From the NCBI GenBank assembly GCA_900551745.1, contig URXA01000006.1, forward strand, positions 4,800 to 68,799: a stretch of 64,000 nt of DNA, in the 5' to 3' direction. The stretch comes from an uncultured Phascolarctobacterium sp. (lineage in GTDB: Bacteria; Bacillota; Negativicutes; Acidaminococcales; Acidaminococcaceae). The notes under the pieces were generated by a model. That model had not been told where the DNA came from. It saw only the letters and a program-made list of their open reading frames with translations, and made no database searches. A program made the translations under genes and the position numbers. Each line of letters opens with the position of its first letter. The stretch's first letter is position 1. Shown piece by piece: positions 1 through 8,894 of this stretch.

Positions 1-782
1 GACATTATACTGACATCAATCTTTCCATGGCTTTAGGCGGCCTGAGCAAAGGCACTACGCCGCTGGAAATGGCAGCTGCCTATGGCACGATCGGTAACAG
101 CGGCAAATACAACGCTCCAACTGCTATTATCAAAATAGTTGACCGTAACGGTAAAGTTATTTTTGAACATAAGCAGGAAACCAAAACTGTAGTTGATGCT
201 AAAGCCGCTTATCAAACTGTCGATATCATGCGCGACGTCTTTGTTGACGGTACTGCAGGCGGTGCAGGCATAGGCCGCCCGGCAGCCGGTAAAACCGGTA
301 CTACCGACGATTATAAGGATGCCTGGTTTGTAGGCTTCACCCCCAATCTGTCGGCTGCCGTATGGATCGGCGATGATAACGGCCGTCCGCTTGATTATAT
401 GTATGGCAGCGGCGCACCGCTCAGCATCTGGCATGAATTCATGGTTAACGCTCTTGCAAACGTTCCCGTTGCTAACTTTGTCCGCCCGGCAGGCGTAGTA
501 ATACCGCCTGAACCAGATATCAAGAATGATGATAAGGACAAAGATAAAGACAAGGATAAAGATAAGGACAAAGACAAAGATAAAAAAGGCGCCACCTCCG
601 TTCCCGGAGAACCGCCTAAACCACCCAGCAAAAAAGACCGTATCCGTGAAAACGTAGGCGACGTTGAACCGCAGAAGCCTAGCATGAAAAAACGTGTTCA
701 GGAAATCTTAGACGGCAGCGAAAATAATACCGGCAACCAAAAACCTGTTGTCAGCAACGTCCCCACTCCACGTCAGCCATGA
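1..782 (+). CDS. class A penicillin-binding protein (PBP1A-type), C-terminal part
   Basis: The frame is open from the window edge (it reads ...DINLS before the first Met at 27), so this is the 3' part of a longer gene. It encodes the end of the transpeptidase domain of a bifunctional peptidoglycan synthase. Seen: the stretch GLSKGTTPLEMAAAYGT typical of PBP1A, then the KTG box (KTGT, bases 291-302) followed by DAWFVGFTPNLSAAVWIG. After the catalytic domain comes a low-complexity periplasmic tail: nine Asp-Lys pairs, then a Pro/Lys-rich segment ending in PTPRQP. The glycosyltransferase domain, membrane anchor and SxxK serine lie upstream of the window. A terminator follows 14 bases after the stop. 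Family assignment is secure; the exact PBP class name is inferred. Confidence 0.93.
   Translation, partial: HYTDINLSMALGGLSKGTTPLEMAAAYGTIGNSGKYNAPTAIIKIVDRNGKVIFEHKQETKTVVDAKAAYQTVDIMRDVFVDGTAGGAGIGRPAAGKTGTTDDYKDAWFVGFTPNLSAAVWIGDDNGRPLDYMYGSGAPLSIWHEFMVNALANVPVANFVRPAGVVIPPEPDIKNDDKDKDKDKDKDKDKDKDKKGATSVPGEPPKPPSKKDRIRENVGDVEPQKPSMKKRVQEILDGSENNTGNQKPVVSNVPTPRQP
531..584 (+). repeat. hexanucleotide (GAY AAR) repeat encoding Asp-Lys x9
   Basis: Nine consecutive GAT/GAC-AAA/AAG codon pairs encode (DK)9 in the C-terminal tail of the penicillin-binding protein. Codon wobble makes the copies imperfect at DNA level, so the peptide rather than the DNA seems to be conserved. The alternating charge predicts an extended, solvent-exposed linker. 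Confidence 0.9.
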
Positions 783-795
783 TATCGGCCAATAC

Positions 796-827
796 AAAAC
801 CCCCGTACTAAAAAGTACGGGGGTTTT
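796..827. terminator. bidirectional intrinsic terminator
   Basis: A 13-bp perfect stem (796-808 with 815-827, loop of 6) has A-tract and T-tract flanks on both sides. It lies between the converging PBP gene (ends 782) and rarA (ends 848), so it can terminate both. Confidence 0.9.
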
Positions 828-847
828 ATTATTATCAGCAGCTCAAA

Positions 848-2134
848 TTAATCTTTTTCATTCTTTTTTTTAAGCAGTCTGCTTTCTTCACCAATATCTT
901 TCGGATAATAATATTTATGACCTACCAGTTCATCCGGCAGATACTGCTGCTCAACCCAGCCACCTGGGTAATCGTGCGGATACTTATATCCAAGCCCGTG
1001 GCCAAACTGCTTAGCACCAGGATAATGCGCATCACGCAAGTGCTTCGGAACTCTGGTATTGATTGACCTGACTTCCTGACGAGCATTGAAAATACCCATA
1101 TAACAGCTGTTGCTTTTAGGAGCGTTAGCTATATAGCAAACGGCCTGAGCCAAAGGTATCTGAGCTTCAGGCAGCCCGACAAAATGCGCCGCCTGCGCCG
1201 CAGCATTTGCTACTACCAAGGCCTGCGGATCAGCGTTGCCTACATCTTCAGCCGCACAGATAACGATCCGGCGCGCAATAAACCTTACGTCCTCTCCACC
1301 TTCCAGCATACGGGCCAAATAGTGCAGAGCAGCGTCGGCATCACTGCCGCGCATACTTTTAATAAAAGCCGAAACGATATCGTAATGATAATCACCTTTT
1401 TTATCATAGCGCTGCAAAGCATTACCTGCCACGCTGCGCAATACATCCATCGTAATTTCCTTACTGCCGTCCGGCAGCATAAATTCAGCCTGTTCCAGCA
1501 AATTAAGAGCCACCCGCGCATCACCACCGGCAAAATCCGCCAAAGCTTCCAAAGCCTCGGCAGTTACAGTAATACCCTCTGATCCATAACCCTTTTCCTT
1601 ATCTGTCAGCGCACGCTCTAAAATCTTTTTGATACCGTCTGCCGTTAAATGTTCCAGCCGAATAACCTTCATCCTTGACAAAAGCGGTGAATTGATTTCG
1701 AAAAAAGGATTTTCAGTAGTCGCACCGATCAAAATGATAGTACCGTTTTCCACATAAGGCAGCAATACGTCCTGCTGAGCTTTATTAAAGCGATGGATCT
1801 CGTCGATGAACACGATAGTGCGCCCCATCCCGCCGCGCTGCAGCTCCTGCGCCTTAGCAATCAGCTTTCGCAGCTCAGGTACACCGGATGAAACGGCATT
1901 GATAGCAACAAATTCATCCCCTGTCATATGGGCAATGACCTGTGCCAAAGTTGTTTTACCAGTACCCGGCGGTCCGTAAAACAACACCGACTGCAACTGA
2001 TCCTTTTCGATCATTCGGCGCAGAGGACTGCGCTCGCCTACTGCAGTTTCCTGCCCGACAAAATCGCTGAGCCTTGTAGGCCGCATCCGATCAGCCAAAG
2101 GTTTTTTCTGCGGCTGTGCAAACAAACTATCCAT
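848..2134 (-). CDS. rarA: replication-associated recombination protein A (RarA/MgsA AAA+ ATPase)
   Basis: AAA+ ATPase of the RarA/MgsA/WRNIP1 family, which acts at stalled replication forks as a clamp-loader-like tetramer. Seen: N-terminal LADRMRPTRLSDFVGQ, Walker A GPPGTGKT, Walker B FIDEIHRFNK, sensor-like ATTENPFFEI, and the C-terminal MgsA region with GCYKYPHDYPGGW-type ending (here GLGYKYPHDYPGGW). Length about 428 residues is normal. Two tandem ATGs exist at 2137 and 2134; GGAGG at 2141-2145 is only 3 bases from the first but 6 from the second, so 2134 is chosen. Its neighbour tcdA and the 6S RNA reproduce the Bacillus yrvN-yrvM-aspS neighbourhood. Confidence 0.95.
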   Translation of the reverse strand: MDSLFAQPQKKPLADRMRPTRLSDFVGQETAVGERSPLRRMIEKDQLQSVLFYGPPGTGKTTLAQVIAHMTGDEFVAINAVSSGVPELRKLIAKAQELQRGGMGRTIVFIDEIHRFNKAQQDVLLPYVENGTIILIGATTENPFFEINSPLLSRMKVIRLEHLTADGIKKILERALTDKEKGYGSEGITVTAEALEALADFAGGDARVALNLLEQAEFMLPDGSKEITMDVLRSVAGNALQRYDKKGDYHYDIVSAFIKSMRGSDADAALHYLARMLEGGEDVRFIARRIVICAAEDVGNADPQALVVANAAAQAAHFVGLPEAQIPLAQAVCYIANAPKSNSCYMGIFNARQEVRSINTRVPKHLRDAHYPGAKQFGHGLGYKYPHDYPGGWVEQQYLPDELVGHKYYYPKDIGEESRLLKKKNEKD

Positions 2135-2179
2135 CATCCACCTCCAGGATCTGATAAAAATACCGGCTCTAAAGGCCGG

Positions 2180-2869
2180 TTAGCTATTTTCTGCAATAAT
2201 CTGACGTACGATATACGATGCCATCAGCAATCCTGCCGACGCCGGAACAAATACCATGCTTCCCGGAACCTCGCCTGCTTCAGCACGCTGTACCGGTTCT
2301 TTGGAATAAACTACAGTTACACCTTTTTTGACACCTGCCGCACGCAGCTGTTTCCTTACCGACCTTGCCAGCGGGCAGACAGAAGTACCGCTGATGTCCT
2401 CCACTGTAAGATACGTCGGATCCAGCTTATTGCCTGTACCCATCGAAGAAATGACAGGAATATCGCGCTGCACACATTCTAATAAAAGATCGACCTTTGA
2501 CGGCGTCGAGTCGATCGCATCGGCGATAAAAGTAAAGCTGCCGGAAAAAAACTCGGCAAAAGCACCAGGTTCATAAAATTTACCGACCGTTTCTATTTCA
2601 CAATCCGGATTGATATCCAGTAATCTTTGCCTGACAACCTCGGTTTTGAACCTACCGAAGGTACTGGTAAGTGCAGGTAACTGACGGTTGATATTACTTG
2701 CCGCCACTTTATCGGCATCTATTAATAATAAATGTCCTACCCCGCTGCGGCATAATGACTCGGCAACATATGAACCCACGCCGCCTAAACCAACGACTGC
2801 AATACGGGCCTGCCCTAAAACAGGCAGCTTGTCTTTACCGATAACCATCGCAACACGTGACAGATCCAT
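2180..2869 (-). CDS. tcdA: tRNA threonylcarbamoyladenosine dehydratase (TcdA, ThiF/E1-like family)
   Basis: ThiF/MoeB-like ATP-dependent enzyme that in known members cyclises t6A37 of tRNA to ct6A. Seen: nucleotide-binding VVGLGGVGSYVAESLCRSGVG, the LIDADKV acidic motif, NINRQ arginine motif, DAIDS, and SSMGTGNKLDPT. The C terminus carries VFVPASAGLLMASYIV. About 229 residues, a little shorter than E. coli TcdA. An in-frame TTG at 2899 lies inside the 6S RNA; the ATG at 2869 preceded by GGGGG six bases upstream is the better start. It is transcribed away from the 6S RNA gene and may be read through from its promoter. The alternative (another ThiF-family activating enzyme) is less likely given the synteny. 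Confidence 0.9.
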   Translation of the reverse strand: MDLSRVAMVIGKDKLPVLGQARIAVVGLGGVGSYVAESLCRSGVGHLLLIDADKVAASNINRQLPALTSTFGRFKTEVVRQRLLDINPDCEIETVGKFYEPGAFAEFFSGSFTFIADAIDSTPSKVDLLLECVQRDIPVISSMGTGNKLDPTYLTVEDISGTSVCPLARSVRKQLRAAGVKKGVTVVYSKEPVQRAEAGEVPGSMVFVPASAGLLMASYIVRQIIAENS

Positions 2870-2885
2870 TTGTACCCCCAAAAAT

Positions 2886-3076
2886 ATTTTGCCCCACAAT
2901 GCCGTCCAGCCTCATGTTTTGAACCTGCAAGTGCAGGTGGGTGCCTTCCCGCCAGTCGCAAAAGTCCCCTCAAGGGGGCAGTTTTTTAAAAGGCGGAGCT
3001 CAGTCAGGCTCCCTAGGTAAGAGTGTTGGCTCAAAACTAAGAGGTACACGTAACGAACATCGCAGGGTAAAAAGCG
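2886..3076 (-). ncRNA. ssrS: 6S RNA (SsrS)
   Basis: About 190 bases between tcdA and aspS lack a plausible gene but fold like 6S RNA, the RNA mimic of an open promoter that binds RNA polymerase. The closing stem pairs minus-strand 5' CCCTGCGATG (3067-3058) with CATTGTGGGG (2901-2892), ten pairs including G-U. The interior contains segments I associate with 6S, such as TTTTGAGCCAACA and CTAGGGAGCC on the minus strand, and a second hairpin with CCCCTTGAGGGG. In Bacillus subtilis a 6S RNA also lies next to aspS and yrvM (tcdA), which supports the call. Ends are approximate. A covariance-model search was not possible here. Confidence 0.8.
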
Positions 3077-3113
3077 TTTTTAATGCAGTAAGAGCATTTC
3101 TTACTACAACTAT

Positions 3114-3142
3114 ACTATACCAAAATTTGTTTAAAATCACAA
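3114..3142 (-). promoter_or_regulatory. promoter of the 6S RNA
   Basis: On the minus strand TTGTGA (3137-3142) and TATAGT (3114-3119) are separated by 17 bases. Transcription would start near 3107, some 40 bases before the 6S closing stem, leaving a short leader hairpin (AGTAAG...CTTACT, 3105-3087) that is probably trimmed. Confidence 0.6.
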
Positions 3143-3243
3143 GGTATAAAGCGGTTTTCTCTGTTTTTAAAGAGATATTTTTTCTTTTTTTCACAACCGG
3201 TTCGCCTTTGAGTAAAACACTTTTACCAGAATCAGTTTACAAT

Positions 3244-3276
3244 AAAAAAAGGACTGCCGCAGCAGTCCTTTTTTAC
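3244..3276. terminator. intrinsic terminator after aspS
   Basis: GGACTGC (3251-3257) pairs with GCAGTCC (3262-3268), flanked by A7 and T6. On the minus strand it follows the aspS stop by 16 bases and separates the hisS-aspS operon from the 6S RNA promoter. Confidence 0.9.
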
Positions 3277-3291
3277 ATAGTCTGACTCTTA

Positions 3292-5079
3292 TTATTTGTC
3301 TTTTTTGACTAATGTTGCACGGATATGCAATTCACGCAGCTGTTTCTCGTCAACATCGTTCGGAGCCTGAGTCATCAGACAGCTTGCACTCTGTGTTTTC
3401 GGAAAAGCAATAACGTCACGGATAGAATCACGTTTAGCCATAATCATGATCAAACGGTCAAGACCAAAGGCCAAACCGCCGTGCGGAGGAGCACCATATT
3501 CAAAGGCATCCATCATAAAGCCGAATTTCTCTTTTGCCTGCTCTTCGGTAAGACCGATAGCCTTAAAAACTTCGTTTTGGACATCACGACGATGGATACG
3601 GATGGAACCGCCGCCGATTTCGGTACCATTAAGTACCATATCGTAAGCTTTGGCATATACTTTGCCAGGATCAGTAGCCAGCATAGCCAGATCCTCGTCA
3701 CGTGGAGCCGTAAACGGATGATGCATTGCCACATAACGCTTTTCTTCATCGTTATATTCAAACATCGGAAAATCTACGACCCAGGCAAATGCCAGCATAT
3801 CTTCGTCAATCAGTTCACGGCGTTTAGCCATTTCCAGACGCAGAGCGCCCAAAGCCTGAGCAACTACAGCCGGTTTATCAGCAACGAACAAAATCAGATC
3901 GCCCGGTTCAGCCGCTGCAGTTTTCAGGATATTTGCCAAATGTGCTTCACTGAAGAATTTAGCGATTGGCGATTTGACACTGCCATCTTCCTGAATCTGC
4001 ATCCAAGCCAGACCTTTGGCACCATAGATACCAACGAATTCAACCAGACCGTCCAGCTCACGGCGCGGGATCGCGGCATAGCCTTTAACATTGATAGCTT
4101 TAACGACACCGCCGTCTTCTACGATAGCATTGAACACTTTAAAGTCAGAATCCTTAACAGCTTCAGACATATTGACCAGTTCCATACCAAAACGCAGGTC
4201 CGGCTTATCGCTGCCAAAACGATCCATAGCTTCGTCCCAGGTCAAACGCTGCATCGGCAGCTGGATCTTTTTACCCATAGCGCCTTCAAATACATACGCC
4301 ATCAGGCCTTCCATCATTTCCATAATATCCTCAGCGTCTACGAAAGACATTTCAATATCCAACTGAGTAAATTCCGGCTGACGGTCAGCACGCAGATCTT
4401 CATCGCGGAAGCAGCGGGCGATTTGGAAATAACGCTCCATACCGGCAACCATCAAGATCTGTTTAAAAATCTGCGGTGATTGCGGCAAAGCATAGAATTT
4501 GCCAGGATTGACACGGCTCGGCACCAGATAGTCACGCGCGCCTTCAGGAGTACTTTTAGTCAGCATCGGCGTTTCGATTTCACAGAACCCGTTTGTATCC
4601 ATATAATCACGCATCAATTTAGTAACTTTATGACGCAAAATCAAATTCTTCTGCATTTCCGGACGGCGCAAATCCAAATAACGGTATTTCAAGCGCAGGT
4701 TCTCGTCAGTATCGATATCGTCCTGAATATAAAACGGCGGAGTTTTGGCAGCATTGAGTACTTCCAAATCAGCGGCAACCACTTCGATCTCGCCGGTAGC
4801 CAGATTAGGGTTAACGGTAGCCGCATCGCGAAGACGCACTTTACCTGCTACTTTGATAACGTATTCGCTGCGAATAGCTTCAGCAGTCGTAAAGCTATTG
4901 CCTGCATCGTCAGGGTCAACAACAATTTGAACGATACCGCTGCGATCGCGCAGATCGACGAAAATCAACCCGCCGTGATCGCGGCGTTTGGCAACCCAAC
5001 CGCATAAAACTACTTGTTCGCCTGCTGCCTCTTTAGTCAGCAAACCGCAGCTATGACTGCGTTTTAAAGAATCACTCAT
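3292..5079 (-). CDS. aspS: aspartyl-tRNA synthetase
   Basis: Class II synthetase charging tRNA-Asp (possibly also tRNA-Asn if the organism uses GatCAB, as many Firmicutes do). 595 residues, the normal bacterial length. Seen in order: N-terminal OB-fold anticodon domain with CGWVAKRRDHGGLIFVDLRD, motif 2 FRDEDLRADRQPEFTQLD, the inserted GAD domain of bacterial enzymes, and motif 3 GGLAFGLDRLIM near the C terminus. Its start overlaps the end of hisS by 8 bases, so the two are translationally coupled in a hisS-aspS operon; a terminator follows. Confidence 0.98.
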   Translation of the reverse strand: MSDSLKRSHSCGLLTKEAAGEQVVLCGWVAKRRDHGGLIFVDLRDRSGIVQIVVDPDDAGNSFTTAEAIRSEYVIKVAGKVRLRDAATVNPNLATGEIEVVAADLEVLNAAKTPPFYIQDDIDTDENLRLKYRYLDLRRPEMQKNLILRHKVTKLMRDYMDTNGFCEIETPMLTKSTPEGARDYLVPSRVNPGKFYALPQSPQIFKQILMVAGMERYFQIARCFRDEDLRADRQPEFTQLDIEMSFVDAEDIMEMMEGLMAYVFEGAMGKKIQLPMQRLTWDEAMDRFGSDKPDLRFGMELVNMSEAVKDSDFKVFNAIVEDGGVVKAINVKGYAAIPRRELDGLVEFVGIYGAKGLAWMQIQEDGSVKSPIAKFFSEAHLANILKTAAAEPGDLILFVADKPAVVAQALGALRLEMAKRRELIDEDMLAFAWVVDFPMFEYNDEEKRYVAMHHPFTAPRDEDLAMLATDPGKVYAKAYDMVLNGTEIGGGSIRIHRRDVQNEVFKAIGLTEEQAKEKFGFMMDAFEYGAPPHGGLAFGLDRLIMIMAKRDSIRDVIAFPKTQSASCLMTQAPNDVDEKQLRELHIRATLVKKDK

Positions 5080-6343
5080 GACTTTGCACCTCTGTTTTTA
5101 AAATTGATGTAATATCTTGGATAGGGATCTCAGTCTGCTCGCTGGTCGCCATATTTCTTAATACGGCACAACCGCGCGCCACCTCGTCTTCACCTAAAAT
5201 CAACACATATTTAGCAGCCAATCTGTTAGCCTGCTTCATCTGGGCTTTCATACTGCGGCTCAAAAAATCAAATTCCACCTTCATACCTTCACGGCGCAAA
5301 GCGATCGCTTCCTTAAAAGCCAGCGTAAAGTTTGCACTGCCCGGGCAAACTACAAAGACATCTATACTGTTATCGAACTGCGGCAGCAGGTTCTGGCTTT
5401 CGATTGCCAGAAGCACGCGCTCCATACCCATTGCAAATCCAATACCCGGTGTTGCCGGACCGCCGATCTCCTCGATCAGGCCGTCATAACGGCCACCGCC
5501 GCAGACAGCGCTTTGCGCTCCCAGGGGAGCATATTGGATCTCAAAGGCAGTCTTAGTATAGTAATCAAGGCCGCGCACCAGATTATGGTCGACTACATAA
5601 TCGACTCCGGCAGCGGTCAGAAGCTCTTTCAAGCCTTCAAAATGTGCTTTGCATTCCTCGCACAGACATTCTTCCAAGCTTGGCGCACCAGCAGCCAGCT
5701 CCTGATCGTGCGGATTTTTGCAGTCCAGTAAACGTAATGGATTGCGGTCGAAACGTGACTGACAATCCTTGCACATCTCGCCAAGATGCGGCCGGAAATA
5801 TTCCTGCAGCTTCTCTCTATGCAGTGGTCTGCATTTCGGGCAGCCGACAGAATTTACTTTCAGCTTCAAATCTTTTAAACCCAAAGTCTGCAAAATCTGT
5901 ACCGCCAGTAAAATGATCTCGGCATCGATATTAGGACCCTCTACGCCCAGCGCTTCCACGCCAAACTGATGGAACTGCCGGTAACGCCCGGCCTGCGGCC
6001 TGTCGTACCTGAACATCGGCCCGATATAAAACAGCTTTGTCGGCGCCGGATCGGCATACATTTTATTTTCTACATACGACCGGACGGCAGAAGCCGTATT
6101 TTCGGGGCGCAGCGTCAGACTGCGTTCACCTCGGTCAGTAAAAGTGTACATTTCTTTTTCAACAACGTCTGTCGTTTCACCGATACCGCGCAAAAACAGC
6201 TCGGTATGCTCAAAAACAGGCGTCCTGATTTCCAGATAACCATATTGGGCACAAATCTCACGCATAGTGCGTTCCAGATAACGCCATGCTTCCACATCGC
6301 GCGGCAGGATATCTTTCGTGCCTCTCGGTGCTGTGGTCAACAC
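5072..6343 (-). CDS. hisS: histidyl-tRNA synthetase
   Basis: Class II synthetase for tRNA-His, 423 residues as expected. Seen: motif 1 region RGTKDILPRDVEAW, motif 2 MFRYDRPQAGRYRQFHQFG, HisA motif LVRGLDYYTKTAFE, the GGGRYDGL loop and motif 3 GIGFAMGMERVLLA, then the C-terminal anticodon-binding domain. It lies 2 bases after hemZ and overlaps aspS by 8 bases. No T-box leader is possible in such a short gap, so expression must come from further upstream. Confidence 0.98.
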   Translation of the reverse strand: MLTTAPRGTKDILPRDVEAWRYLERTMREICAQYGYLEIRTPVFEHTELFLRGIGETTDVVEKEMYTFTDRGERSLTLRPENTASAVRSYVENKMYADPAPTKLFYIGPMFRYDRPQAGRYRQFHQFGVEALGVEGPNIDAEIILLAVQILQTLGLKDLKLKVNSVGCPKCRPLHREKLQEYFRPHLGEMCKDCQSRFDRNPLRLLDCKNPHDQELAAGAPSLEECLCEECKAHFEGLKELLTAAGVDYVVDHNLVRGLDYYTKTAFEIQYAPLGAQSAVCGGGRYDGLIEEIGGPATPGIGFAMGMERVLLAIESQNLLPQFDNSIDVFVVCPGSANFTLAFKEAIALRREGMKVEFDFLSRSMKAQMKQANRLAAKYVLILGEDEVARGCAVLRNMATSEQTEIPIQDITSILKTEVQSHE

Positions 6344-6345
6344 AT

Positions 6346-7791
6346 CTATTCCTCCTCATCCGCAAAAAGCAGGCTGCGTTTATGCGCCAGCTGCGGCAGA
6401 TTACCCGTATATGTCCCGATATCTTTGGGCATATTGAGCTTTTTAAGATGATGCCCGTCTGCCTGCGGCACTTTAGTCGCAGACGCCGGCCCGATTCCAA
6501 GCACAACGTGACGCTCTTCCATCATCTGAATATTATAAAGGCTGGCACTGCCTGAAGCAGCATAGCCTATATTAGCAAGATTACCCAGCATGTAATGCTG
6601 GCGGTATAAATAATAAGGCAGCATCCCCATTGCTGCAGCAGTTTCGCTACCGTAAGCTACAAGCGCCTCTGCATCCTCAGCCGTCAGACTGCTGAACTGC
6701 GCACCAAATATCGGGGCGCTTTTTTTGAGCGTTAAGGTATGCACTGTCAGATTATCAGGAGCCAAAGCCCTGATGCCGTCAAGCGAAGCCCGCACATCAT
6801 CAGCCGTTTCCCCAGGCAACCCGATGATCAGATCGGTATTGACAGTTTTGATGCCGCTGTGCCGTACCAGGTCATAGGACCGATAAAAATCCTGCACCGT
6901 ATGACTGCGGCCAATTGCTTTTAAAGTTTTGTCGTGCAAAGTCTGCGGATTGACGCTGATCCTGTTCACTCCGCAGGCTTCCATAACTTTCAGCTTTTCG
7001 GCACTGAAACAATCAGGCCGTCCTGCTTCCACTGTAAACTCGCGAACCCCAGGCAAAAGCAAATGCCGCGCCGTCAGCGCAATGAGCCGTGCAAATGCTG
7101 TTTCACTAAGGCTGGTCGGTGTACCGCCGCCAATGTAAACAGCAGTAACATTTAGGCTATGCATACTTAATAATTGTACCACAGTAAGCATATCTTGTTC
7201 AATGAAATTTAAAAACTTTTGCTGTAATTCTTCCTCAAGCGGCACAATTCCCGATGGGAAAGAGCAATAAGAACAGCGCGTAGGGCAAAAAGGAATACCG
7301 ATATAAATGCCAACCTGCTTTTCCGCAGCCGGCAAAAGCTGTCTTTGCCGCAGGCAAATCTCTGTCAGCAGCTGCGCCTGTCCGTGAGGCAGCAGGTAAT
7401 GACGCTCCAGATACTGCGGAAGCTCGTCACAGCTTAACCCGCTGTCTAAAAGCTTATGGGCAAGTTTTCCCGGACGTACGCCTGTCAAAATTCCCCACGG
7501 CATCACCAGACCGCGCCTCACAGCCTGTCCCAGCACATCCAGCACCGCCAGCTTAGCGCAGCGCACCCATTCGCCCCGTACATCCTGTAAAATTGTAAAT
7601 GGCCTGCTTACTCTTCTGGTGCCGTCTTCCGTCTGCAAAATCGCCACGCAGCCATCAGCTTCCTGCACGATTTTAAGCACATCAGCACTGTCAGACTGCG
7701 GTAAAATGTCAAAGAACGCGGCCATCTCAGCGACAGGCCGCGTTAAATCATAAGGTAAATTCTGCTCTAATCTATAATCACTAATCATCAT
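6346..7791 (-). CDS. hemZ: HemZ-type coproporphyrinogen dehydrogenase-like radical SAM protein
   Basis: Radical SAM protein of the HemN/HemW/HemZ group. Seen: GIYIGIPFCPTRCSYCSFPSG, in which the CxxxCxYC cluster binds [4Fe-4S] and SAM, then YIGGGTPTSL, FTVEAGRPD, RISVNPQT and DLIIGLPGET, all typical of coproporphyrinogen oxidase-like enzymes. About 170 residues precede the radical SAM core, as in Bacillus HemZ, and the length (481) fits. True coproporphyrinogen III oxidase activity is unproven for HemZ-like proteins. Two ATGs (7791, 7788) are possible; the Shine-Dalgarno is weak and sits in the end of the upstream permease gene, 5 bases away. Confidence 0.85.
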   Translation of the reverse strand: MMISDYRLEQNLPYDLTRPVAEMAAFFDILPQSDSADVLKIVQEADGCVAILQTEDGTRRVSRPFTILQDVRGEWVRCAKLAVLDVLGQAVRRGLVMPWGILTGVRPGKLAHKLLDSGLSCDELPQYLERHYLLPHGQAQLLTEICLRQRQLLPAAEKQVGIYIGIPFCPTRCSYCSFPSGIVPLEEELQQKFLNFIEQDMLTVVQLLSMHSLNVTAVYIGGGTPTSLSETAFARLIALTARHLLLPGVREFTVEAGRPDCFSAEKLKVMEACGVNRISVNPQTLHDKTLKAIGRSHTVQDFYRSYDLVRHSGIKTVNTDLIIGLPGETADDVRASLDGIRALAPDNLTVHTLTLKKSAPIFGAQFSSLTAEDAEALVAYGSETAAAMGMLPYYLYRQHYMLGNLANIGYAASGSASLYNIQMMEERHVVLGIGPASATKVPQADGHHLKKLNMPKDIGTYTGNLPQLAHKRSLLFADEEE

Positions 7792-7796
7792 CGTTT

Positions 7797-8882
7797 TTAC
7801 TGCTCAGTTTCTGTTGGCCGAGGTTCGTCAGAACTATGCCATAATTCTTTATACAAGACCCGATATACAGCAGCCACCGGCACGGCAAAGAGCATACCCA
7901 AAATACCGTACAGCTTGGCACCGATCAGCAGGCTCAAAATCAAAACTACGGGATGCAGGTCGATTTTGCTGCCCATGATCCGAGGCATCAGGATATTGCC
8001 GTCGATCTGATAAAAAACCAGATAAAACAGCGCTACCGAAAAAGCCGATGAAGTATTTTGCGAATACGCGATAAATACCGCCGGTACAGCACCCATCAAG
8101 GGGCCAACCACCGGCACAGTCTCGGCCATAACAGCCAGGAAACCAAAAACAAGCGGGAACTGGATTCCCAGTATCGCCACGCCCACAGTAATGCACGCAC
8201 CTGCAATCAGGCTCAGTTTACCAAGCCCTTGGATATATGCGCTCAGCGTTCTGCCGATCTCATCCAAAATGTGCGCCACCTTCGGCTGCGTATCATAAGT
8301 AAACAGATTGATCATCATCAGACGCAGCTCACGCCAGTCTTTCAAAAAGTAAAAAGCTAAAAACGGAACGACGATCAAACCAACCAGATTGGCAATAATG
8401 TCCATCGTCGATTTAAACAAATTCCGGAGAATACCTCCCATAAAACCCATAACCCAGGTCATCGCATCGTCGATCAAGGTTTCAAAATTATATGGCAGCC
8501 GTGGATACTGGGACGGATCCTTCAATAACCAGTCCATATTAGTAGACTCGACCTTTGTCGTATAATCAGGCAGCTTTGCCACCAGGTCATTGATCTGCCC
8601 GAACAAAGGCAGCAAAATAAAAGTAACGGCCAAAAACATAAACATGCCAAAAGCCATAAAGGCCAGGATGATTGCCACCACACGCGACAAATGGATAGTA
8701 CCCTGTCCCACGGTGATCTTGGAAAACATATTCGACACCGGGTACAGAGCAAACGCCAGACCTATCGCTAAAAGAATGGGGAACAGAAACGTAGCGAGCT
8801 CGTATAAAATAAAGGATACGCCCGCCGCTATTGCCAATTTGAAAGTTGTACTGTTTCTCAGCAGCTTGATACTTTTGATCAT
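7797..8882 (-). CDS. AI-2E family (PerM-type) transporter
   Basis: Polytopic inner-membrane protein of the AI-2E exporter-like/PerM superfamily, 361 residues. Seen: hydrophobic segments at about residues 12-50 and 60-95, a long amphipathic middle, then GLIVVPFLAFYFLKDW, the PVVGPLMGAVPAVFIAYSQN segment and the C-terminal ILMPRIMGSKIDLHPVVLILSLLIGAKLYG that is diagnostic of the family. Substrate unknown: members have been linked to AI-2 export, Na+/H+ antiport or solute efflux. It sits in a tight gene run between the MBL hydrolase and hemZ. Confidence 0.9.
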   Translation of the reverse strand: MIKSIKLLRNSTTFKLAIAAGVSFILYELATFLFPILLAIGLAFALYPVSNMFSKITVGQGTIHLSRVVAIILAFMAFGMFMFLAVTFILLPLFGQINDLVAKLPDYTTKVESTNMDWLLKDPSQYPRLPYNFETLIDDAMTWVMGFMGGILRNLFKSTMDIIANLVGLIVVPFLAFYFLKDWRELRLMMINLFTYDTQPKVAHILDEIGRTLSAYIQGLGKLSLIAGACITVGVAILGIQFPLVFGFLAVMAETVPVVGPLMGAVPAVFIAYSQNTSSAFSVALFYLVFYQIDGNILMPRIMGSKIDLHPVVLILSLLIGAKLYGILGMLFAVPVAAVYRVLYKELWHSSDEPRPTETEQ

Positions 8883-8894
8883 TTTTTTGCTTAC

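Noticed and set aside
395..685. Minus-strand open frame with a long Leu-Ser repeat
   Set aside because: It is the antisense reading of the (DK)9 region of the penicillin-binding protein gene.
2688..3285. Plus-strand open frames across the tcdA-aspS gap
   Set aside because: They overlap the 6S RNA and tcdA, show no family resemblance and have no ribosome-binding sites.
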